Below, piece after piece: positions 48,000 through 60,324 of a stretch of 64,000 nucleotides of DNA (the first letter of the stretch is position 1; each line of letters opens with the position of its first letter). Below the pieces are notes generated by a model. It was given only the letters and a program-made list of their open reading frames with translations, had not been told where the DNA came from and made no database searches. The stretch is taken from assembly GCA_964034945.1 (NCBI GenBank), contig OZ035961.1, positions 10,966,001-11,030,000 on the forward strand, given 5' to 3'. The translations under genes and the position numbers were made by a program. This DNA comes from Chrysopilus asiliformis. Taxonomy: Eukaryota; Arthropoda; Insecta; Diptera; Rhagionidae.

Positions 48000-50900
48000 C
48001 CGTCAAAAATTTTGAAGACTCTAACATAACACGATTTCATCAGCTCTTGAGAAAAATCTGTTAACCAGAGGACCCAATCTTAAAGTTTGCATTTCGTTTT
48101 TTTTTTCTTTTTGGCATTTTCCCTATATATATGACTTAAAATCTCTGTCAGAAACTCGTGTTCTCTATAGCTTTAATACGAGAAAATAAGGTATTCTATG
48201 AAATATCATATGTCATAAATGTTATTATCATGTTTTGTTTATTTTTAGCAGTTTTTCCAACGCTCTCTAATACGTTTGGTTATTTTCACAAATTTTCATG
48301 TCAATCATGTGGGCGTATAAATGAAATTACCGCTCACAATTGCCTACTTACCCAAGTATCATTTATGTCGACCAACCCCAGTTAAGTCGCAACCATGTAG
48401 CAGTGACTTCCGATGCGTTTAGGTTACGGTTTATATTTCATTACTTCTTCTAGCTATCAGCCCTCACATCATAAATTGAATCTGGATAAGCCGATATTTA
48501 ACTGAAAATTATTCAGAAACTTTTCCCACAGACATTTCACAACAATAAGCCAATATTTCCTTCATTCGAAATCACTAGAGTGCGAGTTTATTTCCGATGG
48601 TGAAAATCTACTTACCCTTTTTCCTATAAGGTTAATGTGCGCATCTATTTAAATCTTCATAAATTTCCATTTGAAAAGTTATACCAATGATATTACTCTA
48701 TCTCTTTTTACGATATTTTCTGGCATAGTGAAAAACATGCAATACTTTTAAAAAAAAATTTTATAACACTAAAAATAGATTTATGGTGAAAAATTGTATA
48801 TCATCAGGACTCGTTTTAAATCCATGTAAAAAAAATATACACATATGCGTTTTATGGTGGATATCCACATTATTGCCTTTCATCAGTTAACATTTCTGCT
48901 CTAGTCTGTAGTGTGGAGAAAAGAAAGTAAAGAAAAAAAAACTTTTTATATAAATCACCAAAAATTCGGGATAAACTTTACTTGGTCTTAACTTTAGCTT
49001 CATCAAGGACGTAGCCATACTACTCACATCCCGAATTCATATCATTTAAATTCAATTCACTAAACCCACAGAAAAAAATATTTAGGTCATGGTTAGTAGA
49101 TCATACCCATTTTTCATTCATTTATCTATTATATTTATTCGACTTTTCCAAAAAAAGATGGACCCTCAAAAATTATCTTGAAATACTTTTATAAACCAGG
49201 CCACTTGAGAAACTGAAATTTTCAACTAATATCAATTTTCTTTTTCGAGAGCTTTTTCTCATAAAGGAGATTATTTTCTTTTTTTAAAAAAAGTATGTTT
49301 TCACTTTACATTATAGTCAATAATATGGTCGAATCCTAAATGGGGAAAATTTTCAGTTAGCTTGGAAAAACGAAGATTTCTTATCTTTATGCCCACAACG
49401 CAACGCAACACAACACTATATTTATTTACAATATTCCCGTTTATTGTATTTGCTATCTGTATGCGTGTGTATATATTTTCGTAAAAGCCTAGCCATTTTT
49501 TAAAAGTTATAGCGAGTCAAGCTTTATCAATAACCAGACAGTATTCAGTAAGACATAAAAAAGTTTCAAAGTTCATCAGAAAAGAAGCAAAAAAATGTTT
49601 ATTGCATATTTCGGATGGGGGTTTAACTGCCATGTTTTTACTCCTTTTTTAGGACTCTCACAATGTTTTTTTGGTCTTGTTTGCCGTTGTTAGCATTTGA
49701 TGTGTGTTAGAGCTTCCAAGCTGTTTAGATTTCCTACTATGTTGTCTATAAAAAAAAAATATCCCATAGTACTCTGAATCCATTCAATTTGTGCTCATGG
49801 ATATTATCAGAGTTTTACAATTCGTTGAAATGCCAACAGGACGAGATCTAACAAGAAAAAAACCCACTATATGTATCTATAGATACTGGTTGCCACGAAA
49901 AACTCTCTCCATTTCGAAGATACGTAGACAGAATACGAATCTACTATGGTGCCAAAAAAAACAGACGATAGTAAAAAAATGAAAATGGATATTGTTGTTT
50001 TTTCCTTTTGAATAGAATGTTACGAGGACCCACCTTTCAGGTGATTTCAGGTTATTTCTGTTGATAGTGTACCGACGCTTTCAATTTCAGGGTTGTAAAG
50101 TCAAGCAATAAAATTTACATGTTGCCTTGGTTAGTGCCAAAAGTGATATCTCCAACAAGAAGCGGTATAAACGAGGTGCGGTGAGGTAGCTCCATTGTTT
50201 GGTTTTATTCTTTAGGAGCATCCGGGGCGATTATCCTGACCTTTTTTTTTACAGGCAGTCTTCCTCTCGAAATGTGTCGCTTTTGTTGGTGTAGTTTGGT
50301 TTTGTCTCCTGTATTTACACATGAGTACGTTAGAGATTTTTTAAATCGGTACAAGGTCAACAATAAACAGTTTTTCCGGAAAATCTTTTATGGCGGGAAT
50401 TACTTGACAGGGAAATCTTCAATAGAACTTTTTCTCGAGGTATGTATAAACCGTCACGCATACAAAATCAGTTATGAACATCGCTTCGTTTAAAATCAAA
50501 CCTTTTCTAAAAAGATGAAAATCTGATTTCGAATTTCAAATTACAACACGTTCAGGATTTTTTATAAAATTACCAACTTATTTGCGTCGCAAATTCTATC
50601 CATCCAATTATATAGAATTCCCATTAAATTAAATTCTTATCTTTGTTCTAAATGTTGTTGCGTAATTCGAATTTTATACTTATTAATTTTTGGCAATTTT
50701 ACTTCAATATTTGAGGGTTTTAGTGGGGTTTGATAAAAGGTCTGTTAGTCTTTATCTTGAGTAGATAAAACGAAATTCTCTTTTTCAATTTTAAATAACC
50801 TTCAAAGTTTTATGTTTTAGAGTAATTGTTTTGCCGTACGGAAATTTCTGAATTATTTATTAATCTTTGAACTCTTTTTGCTTTCCGGTAGAAATATGAG

Positions 50901-51510
50901 ACGTTTTGCATCTTTTAAATAAATTGAAAAGAACTGAATGAGTCGATAAATATGAAGATACAGATGAAGATACTATCGTGTTTTACGCGGTTTTATTGTC
51001 CTATTTGTATACTCATATTAGACACTGAAACCAGCCACACATATTCACTCTCCTCAAACCGTTTTGCCCCCCATTCACTTTGTTACAATCGATTTCTCAG
51101 TTTTGTAACTTTTGATTGCATGACAATTGAACGGCTAGACCTAGAAGGCTACTAATTTAGAAGGCAATACTTTATATACTAAACTACAAACTAAACTATC
51201 TATGTTTCAAGGAATACTCCCTCGACGAACCCCTTGCCTGCTATCTTCTGAACGGCTAAATGGATTTCGATATAGTTTTCATATTTAGCCAGCTTGCGCA
51301 CCATGAAATAATTTCGGCCACTAAAATTAAACTCACCCTTGAAGAAGTTTTGTTTTGGTTCTTAGTATTGGAGAAATCATTACTCAACAACAGCCCCACC
51401 CCCTTACTGTAGACCTCCTTTCCTGCTATCTCCTAAACTATCGAATGGATTTTGATACGGTTTTAGGTGTTAGGTTATATCTCACAGACATTTTTCCCCA
51501 CTAAAATATG
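48000..51510. other. Gene-free stretch
   Basis: No supported gene. Repeat-style text (cctgctatcttctgaacggc, tggatttcgatatagttttc) lies around 51235-51300 and again at 51425-51470, two diverged copies of the same unit about 190 bp apart. Confidence 0.35.
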
Positions 51511-51524
51511 TCTATCCCCCGCCC

Positions 51525-51597
51525 CCTCACCCCCTCTCCCCCTCTCCCCCTCTCCCCCTCTCCCCCTCTCCCCCTCTCCCCCTCTCCCCCTCTCCCC
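51525..51597. repeat. 8-bp satellite (CCCCCTCT)n
   Basis: About eight copies of CCCCCTCT in register. Strand-asymmetric pyrimidine tract that could form a triplex or a G-rich fold on the other strand. Confidence 0.9.
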
Positions 51598-52387
51598 TTT
51601 CCCATATATCTCCTACAATCTTCCGCCATTCTGATTTAAATTCAATAGTAGGGTAGGGTCGGACTAAAAGTACCCCATTTTTAGATTATCTAAACTACCG
51701 AACCCAATGCTCCCAAATTTTGCAGTCATGTAGCTTTAATACTTTATTAAATACTTTAGGACTTAAATTTATGAATTTCATGATGATGCTGTCTGTCTGT
51801 ATAGAAATACCATCGAACATTCTTATGTTTTTCATTTTTCTCATGCTTTTTATACTATTCTAAAATTGAAAATAGCATCATTTTTCGTCTTCAATTATTT
51901 ATCAAACAATAATTGTGGTAATATGACACCTAAAAAATATTTCAATATTTTGTTGTTTCTAGACAAATTGATAAAAAAAATCTAATATATAAATTAGTAA
52001 ATCTATATACTTGAAGTGTAGAGAAAAGCGATCTATTAATAAAAATTATAAAAGTTAATATGACGATTTGTTATGCATAAAATTTGCATTGATTTCAACT
52101 TCGTGACGGATTAACTGCACGCAATTTGTGCTGAAAAGTTTTATGCTCTCGATTAATATCGATGTTTAATTAAATCACTTTTAATGCCAACTACTTATTT
52201 TTTATGTTATTTGAGGTTTTTCTTTAGAAAATCAAATTTGTTCATCTGAGAACGTTTATTTTGCGAAGTATTTTTTTCGTTTAGTGGGAGTCCATAGAAT
52301 ATGTCATGCTAATTTTCACCTTTTTAAACTCATCAGCCTCTTCACTTGGTTAATTTTCTCGTTTAAGAACTTGACTTTTTTTGTTTT

Positions 52388-52500
52388 CTCTAGCTCAGTT
52401 AATTCGATAGTTATAGTATATGTTAATGGGCTGACAGTCATTGATTTTCTTGTCCAACCAACGATTCGTTGCAAACGGTATAAAAATCTAAAATACTCCT
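52388..52500 (-). mobile_element. Family B fragment, reversed
   Basis: The plus strand reads CTCTAGCTCAGTTAATTCGA, then GATAGTTATAGTATATGTTAATGGG and GTTGCAAACGGTATAAAAATCTA, in the order of the copy at 14655-14825. It is followed by a 42-bp tandem duplication starting CCTATAGAATTTTCTTTAAG at 52498 and 52540. Confidence 0.55.
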
Positions 52501-52580
52501 ATAGAATTTTCTTTAAGAATACAAAAATATAAATTATTTCCTATAGAATTTTCTTTAAGAATACAAAAATATAAATAAAT
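52498..52580. repeat. 42-bp tandem duplication
   Basis: CCTATAGAATTTTCTTTAAG and the following AATACAAAAATATAAAT occur twice with a 42-bp period. Confidence 0.85.
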
Positions 52581-52589
52581 TATTTCATT

Positions 52590-54282
52590 TACTGTAAAAA
52601 TACGAAAAGTCGGATTAATTTTCCGTAAAAGTTTTTCCATCAAGTTGTTTCGTGGCTAGTATCACAGCATACTTATTGGTCATAATGTGAATGGCAGGTG
52701 TATTTAATTGATATTTTCTACCTGGTTGGGTGCTACCTATTCTGTTCACTATCTATACACGAATATTGTCAACAGGAATTAAATACTATATCCATTATGA
52801 ATTATTATGTCGTAATCTTTTTTTTCTATTTTATTTTTAGCAAGATTCAATGTCAATCGACAATCGATAATTTTAATTGTTTATTGCTTATTAATATTTG
52901 CTCAACATGGATCAACTCGATCAATTCACAGCACAGCGTCTTATGGGTTTGAATTTTATTAAAAACGAAAAACAAATCTATAGCCTGTGGCAAAGTAACA
53001 AATTTCAATATGAAGTTTAAGGGGAACCGACTTAAGGTTACCATTGAAAATTTTGCATATTTAATCAGACGCCCTCATCTTAAGGTATTAAAGTGTCACC
53101 TCGGGGTCGTGAATCAGCTGTCAAAAATTGTCCATTAAATAATTGTTATTTTTTTGTTATTAAATATCATTGAAGTGCAACGAAATTGCCTAACCTTCGC
53201 CATTAGCAGCGTGGCAGTTATTTAGTATGAGACACTGATGCTTATTGCATGATGGTAATATAAAGAATGAAAAACAACAATGTTATTGGATAATTATGCG
53301 CAGTCGATTATGTTGCCATCAATTCAATTTTTCAATTGAACAATAAACGACTGAACGCTGAGATCATAATATGTTGCGCTCGCTTAAAGATTGCTTAATA
53401 GTCGTATGTTCAATTATGGAAGCAAGCATCGCGTATAACTTAGTGCATATCTGAGCCTACATCGAGGTACCACCATCAAAAGCATAAAACCGAGAATCAT
53501 ACTTCAGCGCATACAAATATTCAACATATTTTCATTTCCATGCAGCACAAAGGTGGTAGATATGCGACCAGGTCTGTGAATTCCAGGTAAATTCATCGTC
53601 GATCGTTCCAAAGATGAGGTTATCTGATTTCATCTGATCCGATCCAATCTGTGAGACGATTGCCTATACACCGACAAGTCAGTTGGTCCTGTCATAATTA
53701 TTGTCTTTTACACGGCGATTAATGCACCGAAACTGGGAAAGGTGCGCCCAGTCAGGTAACCCACTAGCAATTATTTTACTTCATTTACTCAATGCACTTA
53801 ACGAACCAATCAATATATCTTACGATTGAAATTTATTATCAAACTTTATTTATTGGGTTGCGATGCTATCATTAAAACTTTGTTGCATTTCAATGGCGAG
53901 CTGTGCATTAAGGAGTGCAGTGCCCTCTTTCATCACCTGAGGTCGTTGTTGTTTAAGTTTGTAAATAACAAGAATCCAATGCTGTTATTAAGCTTTCGCA
54001 TACGCAAGGAACGAAAAAATTTCCTCGCTCGGTAAAATGTTTCGAGCGTTGTGAAAAATTGTTTATTATTTAACAGTGATTTCCATAAGAGATCAATTAA
54101 TATCAATTTTTGGTAATTGGAAGAAAAAATCAAGTGATTCGGGCTAAGACATCTCAAAAATTGTATTCTTGATCAAATGAATCGTTTTCGAGATATTCGT
54201 TTATTTCGTAAAGGCGAGAAACCAGGAGGAGCGGGCGGTTTCGTGATCAAGGAAAATAACAATATTGTTTTTAATTTATTTT
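52590..54282. other. Gene-free stretch
   Basis: No exon recognised. A plus-strand reading at 53543-53588 (MQHKGGRYATRSVNS, then CCAG|GTAAAT) could be a first exon after TATA-like CATAAAA, but it has no further support. Confidence 0.3.
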
Positions 54283-54598
54283 TAACTAAGGGCTGCGCCC
54301 CAAACCGCTTCGCGGTCTATGTTGGGGCTGGACCCCCGACGAATATTTATGCCAAATTTCAGGCCAATCGGTTCAGTAGTTTCCTCGCGAAAGAGTAACA
54401 TGGCATAAAAACTAAGTTTCAAGATGACTTTACCCCCTCCCCTTACTCCCCCCACCCCGCGCGCTACTTTTCCGTATGCCTATTTTGGAACCAGAACTAC
54501 CACAGACACTCTTGCCAAATTTCAAGTCAATCGGTTCAGCCGTTTTTGCGTGAAAGAGGAACAGACAGCCAGATAGACACTAACTCATTTTTAATGGG
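54283..54598 (-). mobile_element. Helitron fragment, same family as 41625
   Basis: The minus strand repeats the modules of the 41625 Helitron: AACGGCTGAACCGATTGAC, TTGAAATTTGGCAAGAGTGT, GTAAGGGGAGGGGGTAAAGT, CTGAACCGATTGGCCTGAAA and GTCCAGCCCCAACATAGACC. The TCATACTAATATA terminus is replaced by unrelated sequence after the AATGAGTTAGTG word, and the 3' hairpin with CTAG is not present, so both ends are gone. Confidence 0.75.
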
Positions 54599-54739
54599 CA
54601 AAAATTCTCCCTGGTGGACGACCTGCCCAATAGTGGAAACGGTATGAAAATCCATTTCGGTAATTTAGAGGGAGCAAGAGAGGGGGTTCACAAAAATAGA
54701 TTGTAAAAGAAGTTAGAGGGATCAATATTTTTGACACAG

Positions 54740-54955
54740 CTGCATATATAGCTCCACTTCATATATTTTCCGCGGCCTTCTTTGAATATTCCATTGTGTG
54801 TTGCAATTTTCTCGAAATGGTGAGTCGTATTGAAAAATTTATAAAGGATAAAAGTATCTCTTACATACTCTTACATACACCAAAATCCCATCAGACCACT
54901 TTTTCTTCCCCTCTCCCCCTCTTATACAAATGAATTTTCAAAATTGAAATTCGAT
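54740..54955 (+). mobile_element. Family B fragment
   Basis: The words TTGCAATTTTCTCGAAATGG, TATTGAAAAATTTATAAAGG, TACACCAAAATCCCATCAGA and CTCATACAAATG-like follow the order of the 46560 copy. A second piece at 55420-55560 (TTACGTATCTTTAACGGTTT, AATATTGCAGAGA, ACAACTGATATTTTTA) matches the 3' end of the 18385 copy. The receptor exon lies between them. Confidence 0.5.
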
Positions 54956-55131
54956 CTGTCCGAATATAAGATATTATTTTATTATATAAATAGATGTAAA
55001 AAAAAATAAGAAGCTCCAAATAAAATTTGTTATTCACGGCCTTAATAGATAGAGTGGGAAAATCTCATGCCACACTTGACCCCAAATCAGGTATCAACCA
55101 CGAAATCAAAAAATGTTAGCAATAAACTCAC

Positions 55132-55231
55132 CTGTCTAGTGAAACAGCTATTAAACTATAAACGGATGCAGCCACAGAGACACCTTGAATATATGGTACC
55201 GTTTTGCACATCAGCCAACCTAGCATCCAAG
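55132..55231 (-). CDS. SIFaR: Neuropeptide GPCR exon, TM3 (SIFamide receptor-like)
   Basis: A 100-nt internal exon with clean splice sites: TTTTTTCAG before 55231 and CAG|GTGAGT after 55132. Its frame gives 32 residues including [16 protein letters not shown] and [16 protein letters not shown], followed by the AG of an Arg codon. This is the end of ECL1, the conserved Cys at the top of TM3, all of TM3 and the start of the DR(Y/F) motif of a class A receptor. The [26 protein letters not shown] block is, from memory, closest to insect SIFamide receptors (NPFF-receptor relatives), which act at the plasma membrane of neurons. Exons for TM1-2 and for TM4-7 were not found; they may lie beyond large introns or outside the window. 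The exon is in phase 1 on the 5' side and phase 2 on the 3' side. It is open and well conserved, so it is not an obvious pseudogene. The family is certain; the exact receptor is likely but needs a search. Confidence 0.8.
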
Positions 55232-55235
55232 CTGA

Positions 55236-58140
55236 AAAAATAAGTTAATTTTAGTAAAAACAATATTATACCTTAATTACAAAATTCACTAAAAATAAAT
55301 TCATTTTTTTTTTAATTTTTCATACAAAAAAACTAGATACAATTTTTGAAAATGTTTCGGAAACTATACGCTATTATAAAAATATGAATATAACCAGATT
55401 TGAAGGAAATAAAATTATCTGCATTGTTTCCTTAAACTGCTTTTACGTATCTTTAACGGTTTCCGAGATATTTGTAAAAATATCATTTTTCCCGAAACTA
55501 AATATTGCAGAGAGAAAGTTTTATGTTGATCACAACTGATATTTTTATATTATTTTTCCAGATAACGTAAATTTCTTTATATTATTTTTTCAAGACGTGT
55601 TCCATAAAGCAAAAGGTTTCTTTGCAATTCTTGGAAAGTTCAACGTTCTTCAAACTACGTTATTTGTAATCGTTCAAAAAAATTTAACGAGGAAATGATT
55701 AGAAATTTTGCGAGGAAATTTTTAGACAACAAAATAACTGATTGCCTTTCAAAGACTTTTTTTTTAAAAAAAAAGGCAAAAATGAATGGCGTTTTTCTCA
55801 TAATATCTGCTGAGTGAAAATCACCCCAATTAACGCAATTATAATCATTTTCTTATACCTCTCCACCCTACCGCCTATTTTTGGCATTGATTTAACCCTT
55901 TTTTACTATTGGCCAACGAAATTAAACACTTTTCAGGACATAATAGCATAAAAACAAATAAAACAAAGGACCATCGAACAAAAATCCCCGAAAATATTAA
56001 ATCAGTGATGAATTACCAGTTTTATTGCGAATAATTCGCCTTCGCGTGTCCACGATGATAAACAACAAAATTTAACGACTTAATATTTATGGATCCTTTT
56101 CTGAATATTTTTCTTTTATAAATAAATTGATAGTGAAATAAAGGATTAATTGGTGTCGGTCATTATCAAACATGTGCCATCGATTTTTTTCCCGCAAATA
56201 AAACTTTACAATGAAAATAAACAGTGTCAGATTTTAAGCATAAATGAAGAAATTGAATTTGTAAATTAATACATATTGAAAATGTGGCATTTTAAATAAA
56301 ATAACATTGGAGAAGTCTCAAAAAATCTATTATAATAATATCGGCTTTAATAAAACCACTAAAATTATGTGAAAATAACAAAATAAGTAGTGATGTTTTG
56401 CCTCTAATCGAATAACACGAGATACCGACAAAAATGAAAAAAAAACTCCAATGATTTATTCCTACTTTGCGTTTCTTATAAATGTCCAAAAAAAAAGCAA
56501 AACAAAACATCTTTCAAGAATAGTCTCTGGATGAGACATGATTCGTTTTACGACCTATATATGCCTTATAGTCGACACTAAAATTAGGCCAACTCCCCAG
56601 AATTTCACTTCAATAATTTACTGAACATTCCCACTTGGACCACATTAATTCACATGTCCTTTTGGGGGTTCAAAATTGAGCGGAATGAGTATGAAACGAG
56701 CAAGCAAATAACTCGAGGGTCCACGATAGAGAGAAGGATGTCCCAGGATATACGAGCATATATATATATATATATATATTCCCATCTAGTAATGTTTGGC
56801 ACTCGGGCCTCCAGGATAGGTCAGTTCCCTCAGTTTATTATACAACCAGGACTTATAAAAAAAAATAAATATGGTCGGGATTGAACAGTTTGAGCCGAAA
56901 ATAATCTCACAATTTGCTCCTATCTAATCCAGTGTGCCAGCAAGGAGAAAAAAAATTAATTTGCCCCATAAATCCGGAAATTATTTTTTGCCTTCGTCCA
57001 AATTTTTTGTTTCTTTTTTTTCGGGTTCTTCAAACGGGAAGAACGCGTCCTATTCATTCAGTGAGTGCGTGAAGTAGGGCAACATATGTGCGTACGAGAT
57101 TCAGGCCAACCAGAAGTTCTTTTTGTATTTAGGGAAAAATCTATATATGATACAAGAAAGAAGGATCCACGATAAATGTGGGTCAGTGATGAACATTAAA
57201 TGTTACATGCAGGGATATATGGTGTTTTTCGACCAAAAAAAAAGATCCCAAAAATTGGTCAGCTTTATTGTAGTACACAACGGCAAGTTCAAAAGATGAA
57301 TGAGGCAGATACTTGCCAATAATGTGAATATTCTACTGCAATGATTACCATTAATTTAGGCAACCTTGATACGGATATATAGCTAATGACTCGAATTGTA
57401 ATAAATTCAGATTACGATTTTTCTCTGTTACTAGTATATGAATAGCACCGAGCAAAGGCGTAGCCAGGATTTTCTTCAGGGGATGGTAAAAGTAAAAATT
57501 TGTGCACTTTAAACAAGAGTACAGCAAAGATTTTCTCCACGAGGGCGGAGGGCAAAAAAAAAATGTTTGAATTCCAACATTAAAAAGATTAAAAAGTTAA
57601 TTCTTACTTATAACCTTATATACAATTCGAGTCGGTAATTTTTGAAAACAAGTAATTTTTCCCCCTATTTGTTCGAAATAATTTCGGTTATTGACTCTAA
57701 TTTGATTTTCACAACTGAAAATTACCTTCAATCGGTTGAATTCATAAACAAAAACATCAACAGACTACAAAACAATTCCATGTTCCTGAAAAAAAACTTC
57801 TACCAAAACACATTTATTTTTTAAATAAACACACACCAAGAATTTACCACTAAACAAATAAAAAACTCTGCTATTTCGGTGACAAAATATAAAGAAAAAC
57901 ATAAATTCAATGCAATTTTGGTGGAAAGTTTTTATTGTTCGCTTCACAGCAATAAGAAATCTCAATAAAATTGAGGAAAAGTCGTTAAGGGTATACTAAA
58001 TATGTCCCCAAACATAAACGAAAGATTTCGTGGAACGATTTTTTCATTAAGGACATAAAAATTATTTAAACGATTTTTTTAAGTAAATCTGGTAGCTTTC
58101 TATCAATATAGACACAATCTGCATCCTGGTGTTGGGTTAC
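55236..58140. other. Probable intron of the receptor gene
   Basis: On the receptor-gene model this is intronic. It contains the family B piece at 55420-55560, a (TA)n run at 56759-56779 and a short repeat-like phrase AAGGCGTAGCCAGGATTTTC at about 57463, similar to the conserved ends of some LINEs or SINEs. I searched both strands for TM1-TM2 words and found none. Confidence 0.4.
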
Positions 58141-58144
58141 TTAC

Positions 58145-58187
58145 CCGTTGAGAAAAAAACGTTGAAAATAATCAGGAGGAAAACCAT
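58145..58187 (-). CDS. Candidate hydrophobic first coding exon
   Basis: From an ATG at 58187 the minus strand encodes MVFLLIIFNVFFST and then G before a consensus donor, ACGG|GTAAGT at 58144. The peptide looks like a signal peptide or the end of a membrane helix. A TAA lies in frame a few codons upstream of the ATG. The phase (one base of a split codon) matches the 5' phase of the receptor exon at 55231, so the two could be spliced directly or through a missing phase 1-1 exon. Direct splicing would give a receptor without TM1-2, which is not functional in known receptors. Membership of the receptor gene is an inference. Confidence 0.35.
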
Positions 58188-58899
58188 TTTCCGCTCATTT
58201 TACGACAATCCTCTACCAATCTCATTAAATGAACCGAAGCGATGATTCTATGAAAATCTATGTTATTCTATTTCAGAAAAAGGACATTGACTTTGCAGGA
58301 ACAGAGTTTTTTTTTTCTTTTTCGGGTGTTTTTTTTTTTTTGAATTAATGTGAATAAGTCTTTAAATCGGTGGTCATACCATGACTCTGTGTATTTTCTC
58401 GGAAAATGAAAATCCTCCCAATGACCCAAGTCGTTTTTAGCGTCACTGTATGTATGAGCCTCTCTTTACGATTATTACAGACTATACCACACAAGTGATG
58501 ACTCTATAACACACAAGTGATGAAAGGCACACGAAAGTGCTTGATGTGCCCCCAATTCTGGAATTTCTATTCTGAAATCCTTTTTCTAAATTTTATGAGT
58601 GTGGATCCTTAAGGATTTATATCCCACCTGCAATATTGTGCCATAATTACCATATTTTCAGCACTTAAGTCTTCCAATTAAAGCCTTTGTTTACCTTTGC
58701 ATAAATATTATTCAGACCTTTTCACTATCCATTGGCAGATTCCTAAATTTATCTTCTCATAGCGAGACATAATCCGAAATTCGTGCAACTGGAAAATTAT
58801 GTTCTGGACAGAGCATTAGATTAGAATATAAATGTCGGTATTCACATAAAAGTGAAATGTATTAAAAACGTATTCGCTTTTCAGAAAATTTCTAACATA

Positions 58900-58945
58900 A
58901 TGTTATACGGAGGTCAAGTGAAATGTCTGGTGTTGATGCAGCTAC
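58900..58945 (-). other. Candidate upstream exon (start only)
   Basis: A strong acceptor (TTTTTTATTTTTCAG) precedes 58945. The downstream end is not clear. Read in phase 0 from the previous exon it gives VAASTPDISLDLR and stops after LC. It is probably leader sequence of the minus-strand transcription unit. Confidence 0.3.
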
Positions 58946-59024
58946 CTGAAAAATAAAAAAGAGGAAATATTATTAGCATCGCAATTTAGATGAGAAGATA
59001 TTACTTCCCTTCGAAGGAGCTCAC

Positions 59025-59150
59025 CGAACCTTTCGTCTGTCTGTAAAATTGTTGGAGTTCTTTCACTTCCAAAATCCAAAACGATTTTCCATCTCGGTCC
59101 GTTTCATCTAAATCTTCGATGCTTGGTTTTAGATTTATTCACAAGTTTTC
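59025..59150 (-). other. Candidate 126-nt exon of the minus-strand unit
   Basis: It is flanked by TTTTATTTTTAG and TTCG|GTGAGC. In the frame continuing from the 59838-59909 exon it reads GKLVNKSKTKHRRFR and then TGA. In another frame it reads INLKPSIEDLDETDRDGK and FWILEVKELQQFYRQTKGS but with a TGA near the 5' end. Either the upstream short frame ends here as an upstream ORF, or this is untranslated leader of the receptor gene. Confidence 0.4.
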
Positions 59151-59837
59151 CTAAAAATAAAACAGAAACATTAAATTAAAAAAATGATTTCACTAGCAGT
59201 CTTAAAAACAAGATTTTTCATTACACCGAATGCATGCAATACGAAAAAAACAACAAATACCACAAGATCTGACATTTGCACTTATAACAAAAAAACACCG
59301 AAAAAGCTTAAGATCTTCGCTTATTCGTGATAATCAAAAATGCTGAGTTTTACTAGGCGAACGTTTTAGCCAAATGTTGTTAACCATTCGAACTATTGCA
59401 ACATTATGACCAATTGATTAAAACTAATAAACAGGACTATTTGTATCAACATTTAACATTTTCCCGACACTAATTTTGCACTTTAACCACAAAAAAATCA
59501 CAATTTTTTTAAAACGTCACAACAATTACCATCCATTTCGACTTTTCGTTTTCTTTCTGATGTCATCAAATGGCACTGATAAAGTCGATGCGATGGACCA
59601 AAATACAACAACAACAATAAGGCAAAACAGTAAGCAATAAAAGCGAATAGCAAAGAAAACAAATCCAAAAATTGTCAATATCTCTTGTTATATATTTGAT
59701 CATCACGATAGTTATTTTATACTGTCAGTAAATATCATGATAGTGCTCATGATAGTTTTCACGTTGGTAGATAGCAGAAATTTCTTTCATGCAAATATTA
59801 CTGAAGGACAAACCAAATTAAAATAAAATAAACTCAC

Positions 59838-59909
59838 CTGCGTATAATATTGATTCTCTGGCCTGTTTTAATTTGGATCTTTGATTGTATCTTATCATTT
59901 TTTTGCCTT
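59838..59909 (-). other. Candidate 72-nt exon of the minus-strand unit
   Basis: Both splice sites are consensus: TTTTTATTTCAG before 59909 and GCAG|GTGAGT at 59838-59832. Its length is a multiple of three. In phase 1 it is open: EGKKMIRYNQRSKLKQARES then ILYA. A further consensus donor, CTATCAG|GTGAGT at 59983, ends the exon before it. Basic composition but no domain I recognise; it could equally be untranslated. Confidence 0.45.
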
Positions 59910-59982
59910 CTGAAATAAAAATGGGAAATTTGAATTTTTGGGATAAATGCGATATACAATTCTATCTACGATTTCTACTCAC

Positions 59983-60174
59983 CTGATAGTTTTTTAAATT
60001 GTAATTCACTTTCATTAAATTTTGTTAATATTTTTATAATGTTATTACCGTAAAATGTACTCTACCTTTCTTGGAAATTAATTCATGGGATAGTCGATAT
60101 TTTTGTACTAGATTAAGATGTGGGTGTTTAATCTCCTCCTTGCGACGTGGAACTTTCTTCCACTTCCTGCCCAT
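59983..60174 (-). other. Candidate 5' exon region, divergent to the small gene
   Basis: From an ATG at 60174 the minus strand reads MGRKWKKVPRRKEEIKHPHL and on to LVQKYRLSHELISKK, open for 36 codons in a patch noticeably richer in G+C than the surroundings. Possible donors are AAAG|GTAGAG (60066), TACG|GTAATA (60052) and CAG|GTGAGT (59983). The last uses another frame (STFYGNNIIKILTKFNESEL...), so I cannot give one consistent coding join. It is probably the 5' end of the minus-strand unit. It does not resemble any family I know. Confidence 0.35.
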
Positions 60175-60324
60175 TCCATTTAGCAGCAAGTAGAAGGACT
60201 GCACATTTTCTTTTTGGCTACTTTAGCAGCAATTTGCTGCGATCAAAGTTTTAAGTTTAGTGGAGTTGTTTAACGATGTTTTCCACCATCGAATATTAAG
60301 AATAAGTAGTGCTTAGGAGCTAAA

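Noticed and set aside
53543..53588. First exon MQHKGGRYATRSVNS with CCAG|GTAAAT
   Set aside because: Short, no downstream exon found, and the TATA-like word upstream is common in AT-rich DNA.
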